Assembly (NCBI GenBank): GCA_001643675.2
Contig: LSRY02000019.1
Location: forward strand, 692,001 to 756,000
Direction: 5' to 3'
DNA from: Monocercomonoides exilis
Lineage: Eukaryota > Preaxostyla > Oxymonadida > Polymastigidae
DNA: 64,000 bases
In this document: piece after piece, positions 57,501 through 64,000 of the stretch
Layout of the letters: every line of letters starts with the position of its first letter
How positions within the stretch are numbered: position 1 is the stretch's first letter
The notes under the pieces: model-generated
Database searches by the model: none
What the model saw: only the letters and a program-made list of their open reading frames with translations
What the model was told of the DNA's origin: nothing
Program-made: the position numbers and the translations under genes

Positions 57501-59929
57501 AACTTCAGCAACTTCAGCAGCAGCAGCAACCACAACAACCACAGCCGATTCTGTCCAGACTGCCCGGCAAAGCAGAGAATGATGTCAGCCATAGCAGCAG
57601 CAGCCTCACGCTGCAGATTCCGCAGCTGGTGCGCTCCAGTTCTGCCCCGTCGCTTTCTGAGCTGGAGCCATTTTTAGAGCAGAAAGAGGAGCAAAGAAAG
57701 ATAACAGCAGAAGAGAACGAGTATCTGAGGGAGTATCTGAATGAGAATGAGAACGAGAATGAATGTTCCAGTGCCACTGCCCACTCGTCGTCTGCTGCTG
57801 GACGCTACTTGCTCTCTGCCACTTCACGCCATTCGGTGCTGTCGAATGCCTCAAGCGCCTTCAGTGAGTTTACTTCTTCCACTCATTCATCATCCTCCTC
57901 CTCTTCTTCTTCTTGTGCTTCTTCTGCATCCACTGCCTCTTCCTCTTCCTCTTCCTTTGCTGTTACCTCAACCAGTTCCCAGCTGCTCTCCACACAGTCC
58001 TCCATCACCTCCCTCACCTCCACCAGCTCCCTGTCCCTCCACCGCTCCTCAAACTCTTCCTATTCTCGTTCCCAGCACAACACAAGATTCGCCACTCACA
58101 CACACCACGTGGATGAGTCACCCCATTCAGACTCAGAGCTTTCTGATGAGTCAGTCCGCACGCTTTCCACAGCAGGCGATTTGGATGATGAGCTGCTGAA
58201 AGGTGCTGCTTCTCCTGTGGATGCGTCGTCTCAGAACAAAACAGAGTCGCATTCGTATCTGTCGTCAGAACTGACCCCTCACTCGGTACATATGAGTGAT
58301 TGCTCGTTTGCAGACGAGCTGAATTTTGAGGAGGAGCGGGAGAGTCGAAGAGAAGAGAAGCATTCTTCGGTGGGGGCACATGGAAGAGGAGTTAGGCATG
58401 CACAGAAGAAGATGCAAAGGATGATGGAGAGAGCAGCCAATGGATTGGGCAGAGTTGAAGATGTGAATCAGACTATGCACATTGTGGATGGCTTGTCTTC
58501 AGCCCAATTGAACTACCAATCAAAGAGCGGAGAAAAGAAAGACATCGGTTTTGAGGAAAAAGGAGAAGGAGAAGAAAGTCAAGTGGACTGGTTTGATATG
58601 CAGATGCCGAGTGCAGCTTCGAACAAAAGCAACATCAGATATCAGGAGCCTTACAAGCACAACACTTCAACATCGTTCTTCCAGTCACCGCTTTTGCACG
58701 ATGATGCTCTCTACATAGCACAGGAAGGCAGGAAATCCAGATCGCATTCAATTTCTTATACGTTTTCTCCTTCTTTGTCCTCCTCTTCAACATCATCAAC
58801 ATCAAGTCCTTCCACTTCCACTTCTTCATCCTCTTCCTCTTCATCCTCTTCCTCCTCCACCACAAACTCAATGACCTCTCCTTCATCTTCCACACCAGCC
58901 AAAAGCGGAGCATCTGACTCGACTGCTTCGTCATCTCCGCTTCTCCCAGGAAACTATCTAGCAGCAGGCGAAGAGACATTCGTGCACAGCTCACTGGAGA
59001 ACGAAGAAGGCCGCTCGTTCGGCAGCTCCACAGACCAGACACTCAACTTCGATTCGAGCGAGGAGCTGAACAATGGCAGGGGATCTTACAGCATCAAAAG
59101 CAGCAACCACAGTTTCGAAGGGGTGGACTCAGTGAATCTGCACTCGCTCGCTGACAGCTCGTTTCTGGACGCGTCGCAGTTCATCCAGCGGCTGGACTCT
59201 GCCCAGTCAACATCCTCTGCCTCGCTTATATCCTCAGTGCGTGCCGAGCTTTTCTATGAGAACTCAGACACGTCTGTGCTGAATCCAGACACTTCTGTGT
59301 GTTCGTTTACCTCTACTGACTTGGCATACCCTGGTGACTCGCTCTATTTCACCTCTTCCTCAACACTTGCCTGCCACAATTCTGAGTCAAGCACACCTCA
59401 ACAACAGCAGCCCCACCACCAACAACAGATGCAGCTACCTTTGCAGCTTCCACTACAGCAGCAGCAGCTGATCTGTTCACCTTCACAGTGCCCTGCTCCT
59501 GACGATGAGCAGTCATTCTCTTCTCTTTCAGCCAACATTCTGCCGAACATGACACCGACACCCCGGCTCAAGTGCAGGTCTTTCTCTGAGACACGCTATC
59601 CTCCTATAGACGATACCTCAGATGCATCCGATGAGCAGCTTTTGCCTTCTGATCAGCAGCTGACCACACACAACACACAGACTGATGTTCTGAGTGAAAG
59701 CAGGCAGAACTCTTCTATCACTGCACAGATGTCTTCACCTCTCCGAATGTCGACTTCACGCGACCTGACTTTTTGTTCAACGTCGCCTTATCCCCAGTCA
59801 TCCTCCTATCATTCACCCGATGACCAGACTGACCACACTTCTCCTCCTCCTCCTCCTTCCCCTGCCCCTCTCTCTTCTACTTCAACTGACAATCCTTCTG
59901 ACATTCCAACTGTATCTCAACAATTTTGA
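51573..59929 (+). CDS. Giant poly-Ser/poly-Gln protein, about 2768 aa
   Basis: The main exon, 51644-59929, stays open upstream of the first internal ATG (51704) back to a splice acceptor. A 21-nt first exon at 51573-51593 (start MCVALIF, in-frame TAA just before) joins in phase across a 50-nt intron and gives MCVALIFVEDDETFFIRDPK. The protein is more than one third Ser, with over a dozen pure runs, some of about 30 residues. Poly-Gln/Pro/Leu segments follow near residues 1840-1990. Islands of ordinary sequence are VKISFTRDFYDCRVAFVPPF (near 500), TFTAIDKEMAAAKQAKLLSP (near 680), APVTYSLKKRFYSPFAKKAR (near 910), CCVKVFHGPCGRRANYNYQS (near 980) and a C-terminal region with many acidic SDES motifs. 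The four islands may be one ordered domain, broken up by low-complexity inserts. No family is recognised. The first exon is inferred. Confidence 0.65.
52602..52695 (+). repeat. (TCA)n(TCT)n poly-Ser tract
   Basis: Seven or so TCA codons run into about 24 uninterrupted TCT codons, giving about 31 Ser in a row. Both blocks are pure, which suggests recent trinucleotide slippage. Confidence 0.85.
52796..52893 (+). repeat. Interrupted TCC/TCT poly-Ser tract
   Basis: About 32 Ser codons alternate TCC, TCT and TCA in groups. The pattern TCC-TCC-TCT-TCT repeats several times, as if a 12-bp unit had been duplicated. Confidence 0.75.
54809..54880 (+). repeat. Mixed TCT/TCC/TCA poly-Ser tract
   Basis: About 24 Ser codons with irregular third bases, within the giant plus-strand gene. 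Further tracts of the same kind lie near 55031-55120, 55291-55376, 55695-55762, 56017-56083, 56485-56545 and 56964-57000. Confidence 0.8.
57301..57540 (+). repeat. CAA/CAG-rich poly-Gln region
   Basis: Clusters of CAA and CAG codons encode Gln/Leu/Pro-rich sequence. Codons are mixed, so this is not a pure microsatellite. It also confirms that Gln is read from CAA/CAG here. Confidence 0.75.
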
Positions 59930-61101
59930 AACTTATTTTTGGCTTTTGCCTTTTATTATTATTGTTGTTGTTTGGTTTTGTTTTGTTTTGTTTTGTTTTG
60001 TTTTGTTTTTAGAAATATATTTGTGCATCAGTTTTATTTGTTTGTATTTCAATATTTAAATTGATATTCACAAACGGATGGTTGTATGTTATTTCAATAG
60101 TCTTGTCTTAATTTAAGAGATTGTGTAACTTGACGTTCATACACGTTTGGCATTAAAAACACGTCTTAACAGAGTTATAAGACTAATTCTGTGTCAACTT
60201 AAATATTTTGATTTTGATTTCCATTTCCTTTCAGAGTTAAAGCTTTTTTATATATATTTTTATAGAATATTTCATTTCCGAGGCTATTTGTTTCCGAAAT
60301 GAATACAATTTATCTTAATTTTTTTTTTTGAAATTCGTACTCCGTAATCTTATCTAATCTTATCTTTTTGTGTCTTTCCTAATAAATTAGACGGAGGCTA
60401 ATTTGTTTTGTTTCTTCAATGTATTTCACAGATCTTAGGCAAGTGGGATTGACTTTTATTTTCTTTTTTTTATCTTTTATTTTCATTTTCAAATACACCC
60501 CTGTATTTTTGGAAGGGTCTGTATTAGCTCGCATAAGGCTTGCCTAACTATCAGCAATATTTCTGTGTGTATTCTTCAATTTTTTAGCTGTTTGTAAATA
60601 TATGTTTTAAATGTTCTATCGCTTTCTTGTTTGCTTTGATTCGAGCGTGTCTTATATATCATTTGCATTTGTTCGAAAGTATTAATTTTCATTGACGTTT
60701 TTTTTATAAGTTCACGAGTAAAATCTTGTTCTTATGAAAGCCTTTTCATATGTTGCTTTATTGAAGAACTTTTTTTTATTTTTCATTTATATTACTGATT
60801 ATTTTTTAAAGTATTTTTGAATGAGAATTGAAAGAACATATTCTTTCAGTAAAGCAATTTGCTTTTTAAGAATCAAAGATAGACATTTAAAGAAGTATCC
60901 TCTCTTATCAGTGAATCAAAAAGATGTGAAATGTGGGTGAACCAGTAATTTTTGGAGAAAGTGAGAATGGTCTCCAAAAAAAAGCTCTCAAAACAGGATA
61001 AACCATTCATGACTATATCATAAATGTAATAGACTACATAACGACGAAAAAAATGCTAATAAATAATTTTTTTTTTTTTTGTGTTTGCTCAATATTTCTA
61101 T
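59930..61101. other. Convergent AT-rich spacer with TTTTG repeat
   Basis: About 1.2 kb between two converging genes. No coding frame is visible. A TTTTG pentanucleotide repeat is at 59974-60008 and a run of T at 61068-61080. Confidence 0.6.
59974..60008. repeat. (TTTTG) pentanucleotide microsatellite
   Basis: About seven tandem copies of TTTTG lie about 45 bp after the stop of the giant poly-Ser gene, probably within its 3' untranslated region. Confidence 0.9.
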
Positions 61102-64000
61102 TTAATACGACCAGAGTGGCTTGAGCATCCGCGCAGCTGTGTTTTTCACAAGAACGTTTCCATCTCTCAAAAGAGCAGATATTGCCTTGATTGCTTGTTC
61201 AGTAGGCAGCCTCTTTCTCTCTTCCTTCGGAATATACTCCAAAATATACCCAACCATCTGGCACGCTGCAATTTTCGTTGCTGGAGGCTTGTCTCCACCC
61301 AGCAGAGCAGCAAGAGCAGACACAAACTGCCCAAGACGCTCCAAAAACAGCGTGATAAGCACCTTCGCAAAAGTTGAATACAAAGTTTCGGTGCATCTGT
61401 CATCCTTTGCCAAATCTGTGTCCTTCGCAAACACAGAAGATGCAGTGCAGAACGAAACAAGAGGGGACTGTGTTGCTCCTCCGCTCAACAATAGAGACAC
61501 TCTCTTCAGCCAAATGCGTGCTGCTTTTCTGGGCTGTGCAAACTTGTCACTCAACATCACTGCTATGTATGGCAAGGCCACATGCATCTGTTCCATATAT
61601 TGATGGCCACTCACTCCTTTGCCAAATCTACTCAGGCACGCTAACACACCACACCCGCTGCATTTGAGCTGAGGAGAGTTTAAGCGCTGTGTGGCGAGGT
61701 TCCGTCCAGCCACGCAGATGGTGATGAGCATCGGAGAAACGGAGATTTCGTCCAGTGAAGATGACATCAGCATCCGGCGCAGTGAAAGTGCAGATATTCG
61801 AGCACAGCCCATGTCTGCATCGTCACAGCCTCTGCACATGGCAGCCAGAATGGAAGCTGCCAGTGTGTTCAGAATTCTCGCTCCTCTTTGCATTTTCAGT
61901 TCATCTGCGTTTTCATCTTCATTCTCCTCTCCTGATTTGCCTCTTTGTGATTTTCCCAACACATGCGGTGACTGGAGTTCAGTAAGAGGATCAGAATTGA
62001 ATGGAATCTGCTGCGAGAAGCACGCAGGAGCCAAGTAGCTGAGCCCTTCCAATGTCATCCTTCTGATTCTGATGATATCGTCTGAGGTGCGAGACAACAG
62101 TGCATCAGAAACACGCGAGATCAGCTTGGAGGCGAAGTCTGGGTCCTTCAGGGCGTCTGAGGGATGGCCTGGAACAGGCTGTGGGTTTGTATCGAGGAAG
62201 TACTTCAAGTGAGGCACCATTCCGACCACAAGAGCCAACGCGCCCAGTCTCTGGGCAGGGAATGTGGATGACAACAGAGGCACTGCAAGATCAATGACAC
62301 CTGGTGCAATGAAGGGGTGGGTGGCTGCCACGCGGCATGCATACGCAAAGATGAAGTGGTCGAAAGAGGATTTATCTGCAATCACCTGCCAACGGTTGTA
62401 TGGCGGCGATGCAATGAACGAAGGATCAACATCCGGGTCGCCTTTCGATCCGCCCTTCTTTTTATCTTTTTCGTTGGGCAATGGAGCACCTGACTTGAAG
62501 GCCTGCTTCTTCTTCTGCACATCTTCTATTGTGTCTGACTCAGAAATTCGATCCACCTCGTCCATCTTGAACACGTTGGGATAAGCTAAACAATCGATTA
62601 ACTCTGGCTGCCCAACATGATTAAGCACTCCACGCAGAGCAGTGGCAACCTTTAAAATTTAAAGAAAATGTTCAATTATTTAAAAAAAGGATATAAAGCA
62701 AAAAATAAATGAATATAAAAAAAGAGATTTTTAAAAAATAATAATATCATACGGTTTTCAGTGCTTCGAGGTTGTTCTCGCAGACCATCAGCGTTGAAAG
62801 CTGGATGAGAAGAGCAGCAACAATAGCAGGCAGATGCTCGTTCAAAAAGGCCTCCTCCAACACTTTGTTCTTCATTGATGTTGGAATTGTCACGACTGAA
62901 TTAGGTGCCTGTTTAGCAGTTGGATCACAGGCAGATCTGGCAGAAAGCACAGATGCCAGCGCATTCACAGCCATCTGCGGGCGAGAAAGAGGGTAGTAAT
63001 GCACACCGTCCTTCAGATGCTTCGTCTCAAACTGCTCAGCGCCACACAGGATTGACAGCACAAGTCTCATAAACTTCGACGAAGGTGCGATGGGCGAGGC
63101 AGCACCAACTGCAAAGCATAGTTTTGATTGGGTAACTCTTTCAGACACGCTCATCGACAGCAGCGCATCAAACATGATGGACGGGTGGTGGTTGCACAGG
63201 CAGCTCACACAGTTCAGCAGCTGTTCTTCGACAGGTGCATCAAGCTCTTTCATTGGAGAGAAGAGCAAGCTGCCTGCATAAATCGATGGAGAAGAGGGTT
63301 TCCAATGTGTTGGGTCAACATTGGAAGTAGAGGAAGAAGAAGCCGAACTTGTCTGTCCCATCATTGAGTTCACTCTTTTGTTCTCTCGAAGCTGCTGCTG
63401 TTCCAGATGCACTGCATATGCTTGTGCAGGTGATTCTTTCCCGCTGAGTGTGGCATTGAATGGTGTGAGGCAATCCACACAGCGACGGAAGAGGAGCTCA
63501 ACAGCCGATGGTGGGAATGAGAAGCCAATCACCTGGATCATCCTGAATGCAAGCATCAAGGATAGGACAGAACCCTGCACAGTTGGGTCGTTTGCACCGC
63601 AGAGGATCAAAGAGTGCACAAGATCGATCTGCTCAGAAACAGGCAGGCACTGAGAGAAGTGTGTTGTCAATCTGGAGGATATGAAGATGCTGAGGGTGGC
63701 TGAGTACTTCTGTTTCTCTCCGCTGCGTGGATGCACCACATCGATCTCTCCTTTGTCTTCCCACGCCACCACATCCTTCCTCATCGCTGCAACATCCACA
63801 ATCTCAGCTGTTGGGGACACATCAAAGCCAAGTGCTGGATCTGTCTTCAGAATGTGATCCACATACAGTGACAATCCCACGCTATCACATCCGCTCTTCC
63901 TCACATCTGGGCGTGTATCTCCACATCGTCCTATCAGCAGCCCCATAATTGTTCCTATCCCTTTGAAGCAATTCTCCTGTATGGTTGAGCCAAGTCTCAC
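61102..64000 (-). CDS. Maestro HEAT-like repeat protein (MROH1-like), 5' partial
   Basis: Two exons are visible, 64000-62753 and 62649-61102 (TAA), joined in frame across a 103-nt intron to give about 931 residues. The start lies beyond the window. The sequence is a string of paired helices of HEAT type, for example GTIMGLLIGRCGDTRPDVRK, PLLSSTFPAQRLGALALVVG and SDDIIRIRRMTLEGLSYLAP. Repeats with the R-R-x-T/A-L-x-G-L-x-x-L pattern and the closing ISALLRDGNVLVKNTAARML resemble the C-terminal half of MROH1/HEATR7A, a lysosome-associated protein in animals. Other HEAT-repeat proteins are possible, so the family name is moderate while the fold call is strong. It has a short Ser linker near the intron-distal end (ASSSSTSN) and is otherwise free of low complexity, with a higher GC than its surroundings. 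Confidence 0.6.

Noticed and set aside
1-64000. Alternative genetic code (TAA/TAG as Gln, known in some protists)
   Set aside because: TAA, TAG and TGA each end recognisable proteins (for example 1838, 9274, 24409-23996) and Gln is encoded by CAA/CAG throughout.
1-64000. CRISPR array, prophage or bacterial operon
   Set aside because: No spaced direct repeats of that type, no phage genes, and spliced eukaryotic genes throughout.

Overview
This window is nuclear DNA from a compact, intron-rich unicellular eukaryote. The signs are GT-AG introns of 35 to 163 nt (I could place 43 by joining reading frames), very AT-rich spacers, no ribosome-binding-site or operon logic, and eukaryotic families such as RAD23, RapGAP, choline-transporter-like (SLC44), a COPI-associated membrane protein, an ULK4-like pseudokinase and a Maestro HEAT-like protein. 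TAA, TAG and TGA all end genes and Gln is CAA/CAG, so the code is standard. Long serine runs are everywhere. A metamonad such as an oxymonad (Monocercomonoides-like) would fit, but that is a guess from style, not proof.

Layout. 1-228: 3' end of an unknown gene. 940-1838 (+): HAD phosphatase, five exons. 2419-9274 (+): ULK4/RUNKEL-like pseudokinase with a long helical-repeat tail. 9735-11016 (-): COPI-associated (TVP15-type) membrane protein. 11178-13003 (-): Rap-GAP. 13579-15666 (-): choline-transporter-like protein, divergent from 15793-17364 (+), a split SPRY-like protein. 17545-18790 (-): secreted Cys-rich/Pro-Ser protein. 19213-22138 (-) and 22217-23691 (-): two unrecognised proteins that might be one gene. 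23996-24409 (-): YjbQ/UPF0047 protein. 24897-25639 (-): multispan membrane protein. 25640-28175: 2.5 kb spacer with two imperfect inverted-repeat structures. 28176-29174 (-): small unknown helical protein. 29356-31372 (+): membrane-anchored histidine acid phosphatase. 31732-37376 (+): 1814-aa disordered protein. 37795-48978 (-): 3727-aa His/Ser-rich protein in a single exon. 49325-50846 (-): RAD23. 51573-59929 (+): about 2768-aa poly-Ser/poly-Gln protein. 61102-64000 (-): Maestro HEAT-like protein, 5' end outside the window.

The genes do not form a pathway. Several concern membrane traffic and signalling (COPI-associated, RapGAP, SLC44, acid phosphatase), others protein turnover or DNA repair (RAD23). 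The unusual part is the load of very large, mostly disordered proteins built on homopolymeric Ser, Glu and Gln tracts: two giant genes alone take about 19.5 kb. All exon boundaries were placed by eye from frame continuity and GT/AG signals and need transcript support.
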